From positions 12,880,501-12,944,500 of the forward strand of contig OZ059896.1 of assembly GCA_964057225.1 (NCBI GenBank): 64,000 nt of DNA. Reading direction: 5' to 3'. Each line of letters starts with the position of its first letter. Positions within the stretch are counted from its first letter, which is position 1. The position numbers were made by a program, and so were the translations under genes. Below, piece after piece: positions 25,664 to 38,964 of the stretch. The notes below the pieces were generated by a model, which did not search any database, was not told the DNA's origin, and saw only the letters and a list, made by a program, of their open reading frames with translations. The DNA comes from Auanema rhodensis (lineage: Eukaryota; Nematoda; Chromadorea; Rhabditida; Rhabditidae).

Positions 25664-28448
25664 TTAGCATAAATTAAAGTTCACGTAAAGTTCAAAGTCA
25701 TGGTTACCATGTATCAATAAAAATTTGTTATTAGACTAATATAGACATGAGGAATCTAATTTTGAAAATCGCATCTCTTTATCTTCAACGGGAAGCGAGT
25801 TACATATAATGTGCACATCACGTGTACAATTAATTAGCATAAATTAAAGTTCACGTAAAGTTCAAAGTCATGGTTACCATGCACCAATATCAATAAAATT
25901 TTGTTCTTAGACTAATATGGACATGGGTTATCTAATTTTGAAAACCGCATTTCTTTATCTTTCACGGGAAGCGAGTTACATACCATGTGCACATCACGTG
26001 TACAATTAATTCGCATAAATTAAAGTTCACGTAAATTTCAAAGTCATGGTTACCATGCACCAATATGAATAAAAATTTGTTATTAGACTAAAATGGACAT
26101 GAGGAATCTAATTTTGAGAACCGCATTTTTTTATCTTTCACGGGAAGCGAGTTACATACCATGTGCACATTACGTGTACAATTAATTAGCATAAATTAAA
26201 GTTCACGTAAATTTCAAAGTTATGATTACCATGAACCAATATCAATAAAAATTTGTTCTAAGATTAATATGGACATGGTTCATCTAATTTTGAAAACTCT
26301 ATTTCTTTATCTTTCACGGGAAGCGAGTTACATACCATGTGCACATCACGTGTACAATTAATTAGCATAAATTAAAGTTCACGTTAATTTCAAAGTCATG
26401 GTTACCATGTATCAATAAAAATTTGTTATTAGACTAATATAGACATGAGGAATCTAATTTTGAAAACCGCATCTCTTTATCTTTAACGGGAAGCGAGTTA
26501 CATATAATGTGCACATCACGTGTACAATTAATTAGCATAAATTAAAGTTCACGTAAAGTTCAAAGTCATGGTTACCATGTATCAATAAAAATTTGTTATT
26601 AGACTAATATAGACATGAGGAATCTAATTTTGAAAACCGCATCTCTTTATCTTTAACGGGAAGCGAGTTACATATAATGTGCACATCACGTGTACAATTA
26701 ATTAGCATAAATTAAAGTTCACGTAAAGTTCAAAGTCATGGTTACCATGCACCAATATCAATAAAATTTTGTTATTAGACTAATATGGATATTGAGAATC
26801 TAATTTTGAGAACCGCATTTTTTTATCTTTCACGGGAAGCGAGTTACATACCATGTGCACATTACGTGTACACTTAATTAGCATAAATTAAAGTTCACGT
26901 AAACTTCAAAGTCATGGTTACCATGCACCAATATCAATAAAATTTTGTTATTAGACTAATATGGACATGGGTAATCTAATTTTGAAAACCGCATTTCTTT
27001 ATCTTTCACGGGAAGCGAGTTACATACCATGTGCACATCACGTGTACAATTAATTAGCATAAATTAAAGTTCACGTAAATTTCAAAGTCATGGTTACCAT
27101 GTATCAATAAAAATTTGTTATTAGACTAATATAGACATGAGGAATCTAATTTTGAAAATCGCATCTCTTTATCTTTAACGGGAAGCGAGTTACATATAAT
27201 GTGCACATCACGTGTACAATTAATTAGCATAAATTAAAGTTCACGTAAAGTTCAAAGTCATGGTTACCATGTATCAATAAAAATTTGTTATTAGACTAAT
27301 ATAGACATGAGGAATCTAATTTTGAAAACCGCATCTCTTTATCTTTAACGGGAAGCGAGTTACATATAATGTGCACATCACGTGTACAATTAATTAGCAT
27401 AAATTAAAGTTCACGTAAACTTCAAAGTCATGGTTACCATGCACCAATATCAATAAAATTTTGTTATTAGACTAATATGGACATTAGGAATCTAATTTTG
27501 AGAACCGCATTTTTTTATCTTTCACGGGAAGCGAGTTACATACCATGTGCACATCACGTGTACAATTAATTCGCATAAATTAAAGTTCACGTAAATTTCA
27601 AAGTCATGGTTACCATGCACCAATATGAATAAAAATTTGTTATTAGACTAAAATGGACATGAGGAATCTAATTTTGAGAACCGCATTTTTTTATCTTTCA
27701 CGGGAAGCGAGTTACATACCATGTGCACATTACGTGTACAATTAATTAGCATAAATTAAAGTTCACGTAAATTTCAAAGTTATGATTACCATGCACCAAT
27801 ATGAATAAAAATTTGTTATTAGACTAATATGGACATGGGTTATCTAATTTTGAAAACCGCATTTCTTTATCTTTCACGGGAAGCGAGTTACATACCATGT
27901 GCACATCACGTGTACAATTAATTCGCATAAATTAAAGTTCACGTAAATTTCAAAGTCATGGTTACCATGCACCAATATGAATAAAAATTTGTTATTAGAC
28001 TAAAATGGACATGAGGAATCTAATTTTGAGAACCGCATTTTTTTATCTTTCACGGGAAGCGAGTTACATACCATGTGCACATTACGTGTACAATTAATTA
28101 GCATAAATTAAAGTTCACGTAAATTTCAAAGTTATGATTACCATGAACCAATATCGATTAAAATTTGTTATTAGACTAATATGGACATGAGGAATCTAAT
28201 TTTGAGAACCGCATTTTTTTATCTTTCACGGGAAGCGAGTTACATACCATGTGCACATTACGTGTATAATTAATTAGCAGAAATTAAAGTTCACGTAAAT
28301 TTCAAAGTCATATTACCATGCACCAATATCAATAAAACTTTGTTCTCAGACTAATATGGACATGGGTAATCTAATTTTGAGAACCGCATTTCTTTATCTT
28401 TTACGGGAAGCGAGTTACATACCATGTGCACATCACGTGTACAATTGA
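25664..28448 (+). repeat. Fourth, rearranged copy of the 14-mer HOR
   Basis: The GTGTATAATTAATTAGCAG marker recurs at 28262, which is 2785 bp after 25477, or 2433 plus 352 bp (two monomers). The ACATC marker expected in this copy is missing; instead 27470-27840 joins a CACTTAATT/ATTAGGAATC context to AATTCGCAT units, consistent with unequal exchange between HOR copies. A unique GGATATTGAGAATC variant lies at about 26787. Confidence 0.8.
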
Positions 28449-29814
28449 TTAGCATAAATTAAAGTTCACGTAAAGTTCAAAGTCATGGTTACCATGTATC
28501 AATAAAAATTTGTTATTAGACTAATATAGACATGAGGAATCTAATTTTGAAAATCGCATCTCTTTATCTTTAACGGGAAGCGAGTTACATATAATGTGCA
28601 CATCACGTGTACAATTAATTAGCATAAATTAAAGTTCACGTAAAGTTCAAAGTCATGGTTACCATGCACCAATATCAATAAAATTTTGTTCTTAGACTAA
28701 TATGGACATGGGTTATCTATTTTTGAAAACCGCATTTCTTTATCTTTCACGGGAAGCGAGTTACATACCATATGCACATCACGTGTACAATTAATTCGCA
28801 TAAATTAAAGTTCACGTAAATTTCAAAGTCATGGTTACCATGCACCAATATGAATAAAAATTTGTTATTAGACTAAAATGGACATGAGGAATCTAATTTT
28901 GAGAACCGCATTTTTTTATCTTTCACGGGAAGCGAGTTACATACCATGTGCACATCACGTGTACAATTGATTAGCATAAATTAAAGTTCACGTAAAGTTC
29001 AAAGTCATGGTTACCATGCACCAATATCAATACAAAATTGTTCTTAGACTAATATGAACATGGGTAATCTAATTTTGAAAACCGCATCTCTTTATCTTTA
29101 ACGGGAAGCGAGTTACATATAATGTGCACATTACGTGTACAATTAATTAGCATAAATTAAAGTTCACGTAAATTTCAAAGTTATGATTACCATGAACCAA
29201 TATCGATTAAAATTTGTTATTAGACTAATATGGACATGAGGAATCTAATTTTGAGAACCGCATTTTTTTATCTTTCACGGGAAGCGAGTTACATACCATG
29301 TGCACATTACGTGTACAATTAATTAGCAGAAATTAAAGTTCACGTAAATTTCAAAGTCATATTACCATGCACCAATATCAATAAAACTTTGTTCTCAGAC
29401 TAATATGGACATGGGTAATCTAATTTTGAGAACCGCATTTCTTTATCTTTCACGGGAAGCGAGTTACATACCATGTGCACATCACGTGTACAATTGATTA
29501 GCATAAATTAAAGTTCACGTAAAGTTCAAAGTCATGGTTACCATGCACCAATATCAATACAAATTTGTTCTTAGACTAATATGAACATGGGTAATCTAAT
29601 TTTGAAAACCGCATCTCTTTATCTTTAACGGGGAGCGAGTTACATACCATGTGCACATCACGTGTACAATTAATTAGCATAAATCAAAGTTCACGTAAAC
29701 TTCAAAGTCCTGGTTACCATGCACCAATATCAATAAAAATTTGTTCTTAGATTAATATGGACATGGGTAATCTAATTTTGAAAACCGCATTTCTTTATCT
29801 TTCACGGGAAGCGA
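28449..29814 (+). repeat. Transition zone, end of left-type monomers
   Basis: About eight units. It contains the last ATAATGTGC unit (about 29117) and the last left-domain run of ATTACGTG units. Sporadic variants include CTATTTTTGAAAACC (about 28718), CATATGCACATC (28769) and TACAAAATTG (29032). After it, monomers switch to ACATACCATGTGCACATCACG types. There is no gene. Confidence 0.8.
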
Positions 29815-31560
29815 GTAACATACCATGTGCACATCACGTGTACAATTAATTAGCATAAATTAAAGTTCACGTTAATTTCAAAGTCATGGTTACCATGTAT
29901 CAATAAAAATTTGTTATTAGACTAATATAGACATGAGGAATCTAATTTTGAAAACCGCATCTCTTTATCTTTAACGGGAAGCGAGTTACATACCATGTGC
30001 ACATCACGTGTACCATTAATTAGCATAAATTAAAGTTTACGTTAATTTCAAAGTCATGGTTACCATGCACCAATATCAATAAAAATTTGTTCTAAGATTA
30101 ATATGGACATGGGTCATCTAATTTTGAAAACTGCATTTCTTTATCTTTCACGGGAAGCGAGTTACATACCATGTGCACATCACGTGTACACTTAATTAGC
30201 ATAAATTAAAGTTCACGTAAACTTCAAAGTCATGGTTACGATGCACCAATATCAATAAAATTTTGTTATTAGACTAATATGGACATGGGTAATCTTATTT
30301 TGAAAACCGCATCTCTTTATCTTTAACGGGGAGCGAGTTACATACCATGTGCACATCACGTGTACAATTAATTAGCATAAATCAAAGTTCACGTAAACTT
30401 CAAAGTCCTGGTTACCATGCACCAATATCAACAAAAATTTGTTCTTAGATTAATATGGACATGGGTAATCTAATTTTGAAAACCGAATTTCTTTATCTTT
30501 CACGGGAAGCGAGTAACATACCATGTGCATATCACGTGTACAATTAATTAGCATAAATTAAAGTTCACGTTAATTTCAAAGTCATGGTTACCATGTATCA
30601 ATAAAAATTTGTTATTAGACTAATATAGACATGAGGAATCTAATTTTGAAAACCGCATCTCTTTATCTTTAACGGGAAGCGAGTTACATACCATGTGCAC
30701 ATCACGTGTACCATTAATTAGCATAAATTAAAGTTCACGTTAATTTCAAAGTCATGGTTACCATGCACCAATATCAATAAAAATTTGTTCTAAGATTAAT
30801 ATGGACATGGGTCATCTAATTTTGAAAACTGCATTTCTTTATCTTTCACGGGAAGCGAGTTACATACCATGTGCACATCACGTGTACACTTAATTAGCAT
30901 AAATTAAAGTTCACGTAAACTTCAAAGTCATGGTTACGATGCACCAATATCAATAAAATTTTGTTATTAGACTAATATGGACATGGGTAATCTAATTTTG
31001 AAAACCGCATTTCTTTATCTTTCACGGGAAGCGAGTTACATACCATGTGCACATCACGTGTACAATTAATTAGCATAAATTAAAGTTCACGTAAACTTCA
31101 AAGTCATGGTTACCACGCACCAATATCAATAAAATTTTGTTATTAGACTAATATGGACATGGGTAATCTAAATTTGAAAACCGCATTTCTTTATCTTTCA
31201 CGGGAAGCGAGTTACATACCATGTGCACATCACGTGTACAATTAATTAGCATAAATTAAAGTTCACGTTAATTTCAAAGTCATATTACCATGCACCAATA
31301 TCAATAAAACTTTGTTCTCAGACTAATATGGACATGGGTAATCTAATTTTGAGAACCGCATTTCTTTATCTTTCACGGGAAGCGAGTTACATACCATGTG
31401 CACACCACGTGTACAATTAATTAGCATAAATTAAAGTTCACGTAAAGTTCAAAGTCATGGTTACCATGTATCAATAAAAATTTGTTATTAGACTAATATA
31501 GACATGAGGAATCTAATTTTGAAAATCGCATCTCTTTATCTTCAACGGGAAGCGAGTTAC
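29815..31560 (+). repeat. Segment duplicated at 35404-37325, copy 1
   Basis: Rare markers AATCTTATTTTG (30291 and 35880), GTGCATATCACG (30525 and 36114) and ACCACGCACC (31112 and 36701) are all 5589 bp apart. Later markers, CATATTACC (31281 and 37046) and GCACACCACGTG (31402), are about 5765 bp apart, so the second copy has one extra 176-bp unit. Unusual units here include GGGGAGCGAG variants of the 17-bp motif (about 29630 and 30328). Confidence 0.8.
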
Positions 31561-33041
31561 ATACCATGTGCACATCACGTGTACAATTAATTAGCATGAA
31601 TTAAAGTTCACGTAAACTTCAAAGTCCTGGTTACCATGCACCAATATCAATAAAACTTTGTTCTCAGACTAATATGGACATGGGTAATCTAATTTTGAGA
31701 ACCGCATTTCTTTATCTTTCACGGGAAGCGAGTTACATACCATGTGCACAACACGTGTACAATTAATTAGCATAAATTAAAGTTCACGTAAAGTTCAAAG
31801 TCATGGTTACCATGTATCAATAAAAATTTGTTATTAGACTAATATAGACATGAGGAATCTAATTTTGAAAATCGCATCTCTTTATCTTTAACGGGAAGCG
31901 AGTTACATACCATGTGCACATCACGTGTACAATTAATTAGCATAAATTAAAGTTCACGTAAAGTTCAAAGTCATGGTTACCATGCACCAATATCAATAAA
32001 AATTTCTTATTAGGCTGAAATGGACATGAGGAATCTAATTTTGAGAACCGCATTTCTTTATCTTTCACGGGAAGCGAGTTACATACCATGTGCACATCAC
32101 GTGTACAATTAATTAGCATAAATTAAAGTTCACGTAAATTTCAAAGTCATGGTTACCATTCACCAATATCAATAAAAATTTGTTTTTAGACTAATATGGA
32201 CATGGGTAATCTAATTTTGAAAACCGCATCTCTTTATCTTTAACGGGAAGCGAGTTACATACCATGTGCACATCACGTGTACAATTAATTAGCATAAATT
32301 AAAGTTAACGTAAAGTTCAAAGTCATGGTTACCATGCACCAATATCAATAAAATTTTGTTCTTAGACTAATATGGACATGGGTAATCTAATTTTGAAAAC
32401 CGCATTTCTTTATCTTTCACGGGAAGCGAGTTACATACCATGTGCACATCACGTGTACAATTAATTAGCATAAATTAAAGTTCACGTAAAATTAAAAGTC
32501 ATGGTTACCATGCACCAATATCAATAAAAATTTCTTATTAGGCTAAAATGGACATGAGGAATCTAATTTTGAGAACCGCATTTCTTTATTTTTCACGGGA
32601 AGCGAGTTACATACCATGTGCACATTACGTGTACAATTAATTAGCATAAATTAAAGTTCACGTAAATTTCAAAGTCATGGTTACCATTCACCAATATCAA
32701 TAAAAATTTGTTTTTAGACTAATATGGACATGGGTAATCTAATTTTGAAAACCGCATCTCTTTATCTTTAACGGGAAGCGAGTTACATACCATGTGCACA
32801 TCACGTGTACAATTAATTAGCATAAATTAAAGTTCACGTTAATTTCAAAGTCATGGTTACCATGCACCAATATCAATAAAAATTTGTTCTTAGATTAATA
32901 TGGACATGGGTAATCTAATTTTGAAAACCGCATTTCTTTATCTTTCACGGGAAGCGAGTTACATACCATGTGCACATCACGTGTACAATTAATTAGCATA
33001 AATTAAAGTTCACGTTAATTTCAAAGTCATGGTTACCATGC
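31561..33041 (+). repeat. First appearance of TTAGGCT-type monomers
   Basis: About 8.5 units. The first TTATTAGGCT tail occurs at about 32007, inside a unit with the unique GCTGAAATGG, and the same tail becomes common after this. It includes a TTTATTTTTCACGGG unit (about 32586) and an isolated ATTACGTG (32626). A 60-codon reading frame on the minus strand lies here at 31937-32119; it is a chance frame, explained under rejected items. Confidence 0.8.
32384..32559 (+). repeat. Right-domain monomer type, AAAATTAAAAG / TTAGGCT
   Basis: Type example of a subfamily found only in the right half. It has CACGTAAAATTAAAAGTC in place of CACGTAAAGTTCAAAGTC, and AATTTCTTATTAGGCTAAAATGG in place of AATTTGTTCTTAGACTAATATGG. 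Dozens of copies lie between about 32 kb and the end of the window. I saw none before about 32.0 kb. The TTAGGCT tail also occurs without the AAAATTAAAAG change, for example at 45850 and 51630, so the two markers recombine. Confidence 0.85.
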
Positions 33042-35849
33042 ACCAATATCAATAAAATTTTGTTCTTAGACTAATATGGACATGGGTAATCTAATTTTGA
33101 AAACCGCATTTCTTTATCTTTCACGGGAAGCGAGTTACATACCATGTGCACATCACGTGTACAATTAATTAGCATAAATTAAAGTTCACGTAAAATTAAA
33201 AGTCATGGTTACCATGCACCAATATCAATAAAAATTTCTTATTAGGCTAAAATGGACATGAGGAATCTAATTTTGAGAACCGCATTTCTTTATCTTTCAC
33301 GGGAAGCGAGTTACATACCATGTGCACATCACGTGTACAATTAATTAGCATAAATTAAAGTTCACGTAAATTTCAAAGTCATGGTTACCATTCACCAATA
33401 TCAATAAAAATTTGTTTTTAGACTAATATGGACATGGGTAATCTAATTTTGAAAACCGCATCTCTTTATCTTTAACGGGAAGCGAGTTACATACCATGTG
33501 CACATCACGTGTACAATTAATTAGCATAAATTAAAGTTCACGTTAATTTCAAAGTCATGGTTACCATGCACCAATATCAATAAAAATTTGTTCTTAGATT
33601 AATATGGACATGGGTAATCTAATTTTGAAAACCGCATTTCTTTATCTTTCACGGGAAGCGAGTTACATACCATGTGCACATCACGTGTACAATTAATTAG
33701 CATAAATTAAAGTTCACGTTAATTTCAAAGTCATGGTTACCATGCACCAATATCAATAAAAATTTGTTCTTAGATTAATATGGACATGGGTAATCTAATT
33801 TTGAGAACCGCATTTCTTTATCTTTCACGGGAAGCGAGTTACATACCATGTGCACATCACGTGTACAATTAATTAGCATAAATTAAAGTTCACGTAAAGT
33901 TCAAAGTCATGGTTACCATGTATCAATAAAAATTTGTTATTAGACTAATATAGACATGAGGAATCTAATTTTGAAAATCGCATCTCTTTATCTTTAACGG
34001 GAAGCGAGTTACATACCATGTGCACATCACGTGTACAATTAATTAGCATAAATTAAAGTTCACGTTAATTTCAAAGTCATGGTTGCCATGTATCAATAAA
34101 AATTTGTTATTAGACTAATATAGACATGAGGAATCTAATTTTGAAAACCGCATCTCTTTATCTTTAACGGGAAGCGAGTTACATACCATGTGCACATCAC
34201 GTGTACCATTAATTAGCATAAATTAAAGTTTACGTTAATTTCAAAGTCATGGTTACCATGCACCAATATCAATAAAAATTTGTTCTAAGATTAATATGGA
34301 CATGGGTCATCTAATTTTGAAAACTGCATTTCTTTATCTTTCACGGGAAGCGAGTTACATACCATGTGCACATCACGTGTACACTTAATTAGCATAAATT
34401 AAAGTTCACGTAAACTTCAAAGTCATGGTTACGATGCACCAATATCAATAAAATTTTGTTCTTAGACTAATATGGACATGGGTAATCTAATTTTGAAAAC
34501 CGCATTTCTTTATCTTTCACGGGAAGCGAGTTACATACCATGTGCACATCACGTGTACAATTAATTAGCATAAATTAAAGTTCACGTAAAATTAAAAGTC
34601 ATGGTTACCATGCACCAATATCAATAAAAATTTCTTATTAGGCTAAAATGGACATGAGGAATCTAATTTTGAGAACCGCATTTCTTTATCTTTCACGGGA
34701 AGCGAGTTACATACCATGTGCACATCACGTGTACAATTAATTAGCATAAATTAAAGTTCACGTAAATTTCAAAGTCATGGTTACCATTCACCAATATCAA
34801 TAAAAATTTGTTTTTAGACTAATATGGACATGGGTAATCTAATTTTGAAAACCGCATCTCTTTATCTTTAACGGGAAGCGAGTTACATACCATGTGCACA
34901 TCACGTGTACAATTAATTAGCATAAATTAAAGTTCACGTTAATTTCAAAGTCATGGTTACCATGCACCAATATCAATAAAAATTTGTTCTTAGATTAATA
35001 TGGACATGGGTAATCTAATTTTGAAATCCGCATTTCTTTATCTTTCACGGGAAGCGAGTTACATACCATGTGCACATCACGTGTACAATTAATTAGCATA
35101 AATTAAAGTTCACGTTAATTTCAAAGTCATGGTTACCATGCACCAATATCAATAAAAATTTGTTCTTAGATTAATATGGACATGGGTAATCTAATTTTGA
35201 GAACCGCATTTCTTTATCTTTCACGGGAAGCGAGTTACATACCATGTGCACATCACGTGTACAATTAATTAGCATAAATTAAAGTTCACGTAAAGTTCAA
35301 AGTCATGGTTACCATGTATCAATAAAAATTTGTTATTAGACTAATATAGACATGAGGAATCTAATTTTGAAAATCGCATCTCTTTATCTTTAACGGGAAG
35401 CGAGTTACATACCATGTGCACATCACGTGTACAATTAATTAGCATAAATTAAAGTTCACGTTAATTTCAAAGTCATGGTTGCCATGTATCAATAAAAATT
35501 TGTTATTAGACTAATATAGACATGAGGAATCTAATTTTGAAAACCGCATCTCTTTATCTTTAACGGGAAGCGAGTTACATACCATGTGCACATCACGTGT
35601 ACCATTAATTAGCATAAATTAAAGTTTACGTTAATTTCAAAGTCATGGTTACCATGCACCAATATCAATAAAAATTTGTTCTAAGATTAATATGGACATG
35701 GGTCATCTAATTTTGAAAACTGCATTTCTTTATCTTTCACGGGAAGCGAGTTACATACCATGTGCACATCACGTGTACACTTAATTAGCATAAATTAAAG
35801 TTCACGTAAACTTCAAAGTCATGGTTACGATGCACCAATATCAATAAAA
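33042..35849 (+). repeat. 1396-bp 8-mer HOR, two tandem copies
   Basis: Rare GTTGCCATG at 34082 and 35478, and TAAAATTAAAAG at 33191 and 34587, are both 1396 bp apart, which equals eight units with two of 170 bp. Approximate copies are 33042-34437 and 34438-35833. The second copy has a private substitution, TGAAATCCGC, at about 35023. Confidence 0.85.
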
Positions 35850-37325
35850 TTTTGTTATTAGACTAATATGGACATGGGTAATCTTATTTTGAAAACCGCA
35901 TCTCTTTATCTTTAACGGGGAGCGAGTTACATACCATGTGCACATCACGTGTACAATTAATTAGCATAAATCAAAGTTCACGTAAACTTCAAAGTCCTGG
36001 TTACCATGCACCAATATCAATAAAAACTTGTTCTTAGATTAATATGGACATGGGTAATCTAATTTTGAAAACCGCATTTCTTTATCTTTCACGGGAAGCG
36101 AGTAACATACCATGTGCATATCACGTGTACAATTAATTAGCATAAATTAAAGTTCACGTTAATTTCAAAGTCATGGTTACCATGTATCAATAAAAATTTG
36201 TTATTAGACTAATATAGACATGAGGAATCTAATTTTGAAAACCGCATCTCTTTATCTTTAACGGGAAGCGAGTTACATACCATGTGCACATCACGTGTAC
36301 CATTAATTAGCATAAATTAAAGTTCACGTTAATTTCAAAGTCATGGTTACGATGCACCAATATCAATAAAAATTTGTTCTAAGATTAATATGGACATGGG
36401 TCATCTAATTTTGAAAACTGCATTTCTTTATCTTTCACGGGAAGCGAGTTACATACCATGTGCACATCACGTGTACACTTAATTAGCATAAATTAAAGTT
36501 CACGTAAACTTCAAAGTCATGGTTACGATGCACCAATATCAATAAAATTTTGTTATTAGACTAATATGGACATGGGTAATCTAATTTTGAAAACCGCATT
36601 TCTTTATCTTTCACGGGAAGCGAGTTACATACCATGTGCACATCACGTGTACAATTAATTAGCATAAATTAAAGTTCACGTAAACTTCAAAGTCATGGTT
36701 ACCACGCACCAATATCAATAAAATTTTGTTATTAGACTAATATGGACATGGGTAATCTAATTTTGAAAACCGCATTTCTTTATCTTTCACGGGAAGCGAG
36801 TTACATACCATGTGCACATCACGTGTACAATTAATTAGCATAAATTAAAGTTCACGTAAATTTCAAAGTCATGGTTACCATGCACCAATATCAATAAAAA
36901 TTTGTTCTTAGATTAATATGGACATGGGTAATCTAAATTTGAAAACCGCATCTCTTTATCTTTAACGGGAAGCGAGTTACATACCATGTGCACATCACGT
37001 GTACAATTAATTAGCATAAATTAAAGTTCACGTTAATTTCAAAGTCATATTACCATGCACCAATATCAATAAAACTTTGTTCTCAGACTAATATGGACAT
37101 GGGTAATCTAATTTTGAGAACCGCATTTCTTTATCTTTCACGGGAAGCGAGTTACATACCATATGCACACCACGTGTACAATTAATTAGCATAAATTAAA
37201 GTTCACGTAAAGTTCAAAGTCATGGTTACCATGTATCAATAAAAATTTGTTATTAGACTAATATAGACATGAGGAATCTAATTTTGAAAATCGCATCTCT
37301 TTATCTTCAACGGGAAGCGAGTTAC
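35404..37325 (+). repeat. Segment duplicated from 29815-31560, copy 2
   Basis: Copy of 29815-31560 at a distance of 5589 bp, rising to 5765 bp after an added 176-bp unit near 36755-36940. The AATCTAAATTTG variant sits directly before the CATATTACC unit in both copies (about 31168 and 36932), which suggests the extra unit was inserted upstream of it. It also carries CATATGCACACC at about 37159. Confidence 0.8.
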
Positions 37326-38964
37326 ATACCATGTGCACATCACGTGTACAATTAATTAGCATAAATTAAAGTTCACGTAAAGTTCAAAGTCATGGTTACC
37401 ATGCACCAATATCAATAAAATTTTGTTCTTAGACTAATATGGACATGGGTAATCTAATTTTGAAAACCGCATTTCTTTATCTTTCACGGGAAGCGAGTTA
37501 CATACCATGTGCACATCACGTGTACAATTAATTAGCATAAATTAAAGTTCACGTAAAATTAAAAGTCATGGTTACCATGCACCAATATCAATAAAAATTT
37601 CTTATTAGGCTAAAATGGACATGAGGAATCTAATTTTGAGAACCGCATTTCTTTATCTTTCACGGGAAGCGAGTTACATACCATGTGCACATCACGTGTA
37701 CAATTAATTAGCATAAATTAAAGTTAACGTAAAGTTCAAAGTCATGGTTACCATGCACCAATATCAATAAAATTTTGTTCTTAGACTAATATGGACATGG
37801 GTAATCTAATTTTGAAAACCGCATTTCTTTATCTTTCACGGGAAGCGAGTTACATACCATGTGCACATCACGTGTACAATTAATTAGCATAAATTAAAGT
37901 TCACGTAAAATTAAAAGTCATGGTTACCATGCACCAATATCAATAAAAATTTCTTATTAGGCTAAAATGGACATGAGGAATCTAATTTTGAGAACCGCAT
38001 TTCTTTATCTTTCACGGGAAGCGAGTTACATACCATGTGCACATCACGTGTACAATTAATTAGCATAAATTAAAGTTCACGTAAATTTCAAAGTCATGGT
38101 TACCATTCACCAATATCAATAAAAATTTGTTTTTAGACTAATATGGACATGGGTAATCTAATTTTGAAAACCGCATCTCTTTATCTTTAACGGGAAGCGA
38201 GTTACATACCATGTGCACATCACGTGTACAATTAATTAGCATAAATTAAAGTTAACGTAAAGTTCAAAGTCATGGTTACCATGCACCAATATCAATAAAA
38301 TTTTGTTCTTAGACTAATATGGACATGGGTAATCTAATTTTGAAAACCGCATTTCTTTATCTTTCACGGGAAGCGAGTTACATACCATGTGCACATCACG
38401 TGTACAATTAATTAGCATAAATTAAAGTTCACGTAAAATTAAAAGTCATGGTTACCATGCACCAATATCAATAAAAATTTCTTATTAGGCTAAAATGGAC
38501 ATGAGGAATCTAATTTTGAGAACCGCATTTCTTTATCTTTCACGGGAAGCGAGTTACATACCATGTGCACATCACGTGTACAATTAATTAGCATAAATTA
38601 AAGTTCACGTAAATTTCAAAGTCATGGTTACCATTCACCAATATCAATAAAAATTTGTTTTTAGACTAATATGGACATGGGTAATCTAATTTTGAAAACC
38701 GCATCTCTTTATCTTTAACGGGAAGCGAGTTACATACCATGTGCACATCACGTGTACAATTAATTAGCATAAATTAAAGTTCACGTTAATTTCAAAGTCA
38801 TGGTTACCATGCACCAATATCAATAAAAATTTGTTCTTAGATTAATATGGACATGGGTAATCTAATTTTGAAAACCGCATTTCTTTATCTTTCACGGGAA
38901 GCGAGTTACATACCATGTGCACATCACGTGTACAATTAATTAGCATAAATTAAAGTTCACGTTA
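37326..38964 (+). repeat. Right-domain satellite with GTTAACGTAAAG units
   Basis: About nine units. The marker GTTAACGTAAAG, in place of GTTCACGTAAAG, occurs at 37723 and 38251 (528 bp, three units) and then at 39307 (1056 bp, six units). Part of it, from about 38251, recurs at 41231 at a distance of 2980 bp. There is no gene. Confidence 0.8.

Noticed and set aside
31937-32119. A 60-codon open reading frame on the minus strand
   Set aside because: It spans one satellite unit plus a few bases. Other TTAGGCT-type units have a TAG stop in this frame (reverse strand of GGCTAAAATGG); here a single G at 32017 (GGCTGAAATGG) turns it into CAG. It has no similarity I recognise, no homologous open copies and no gene context.
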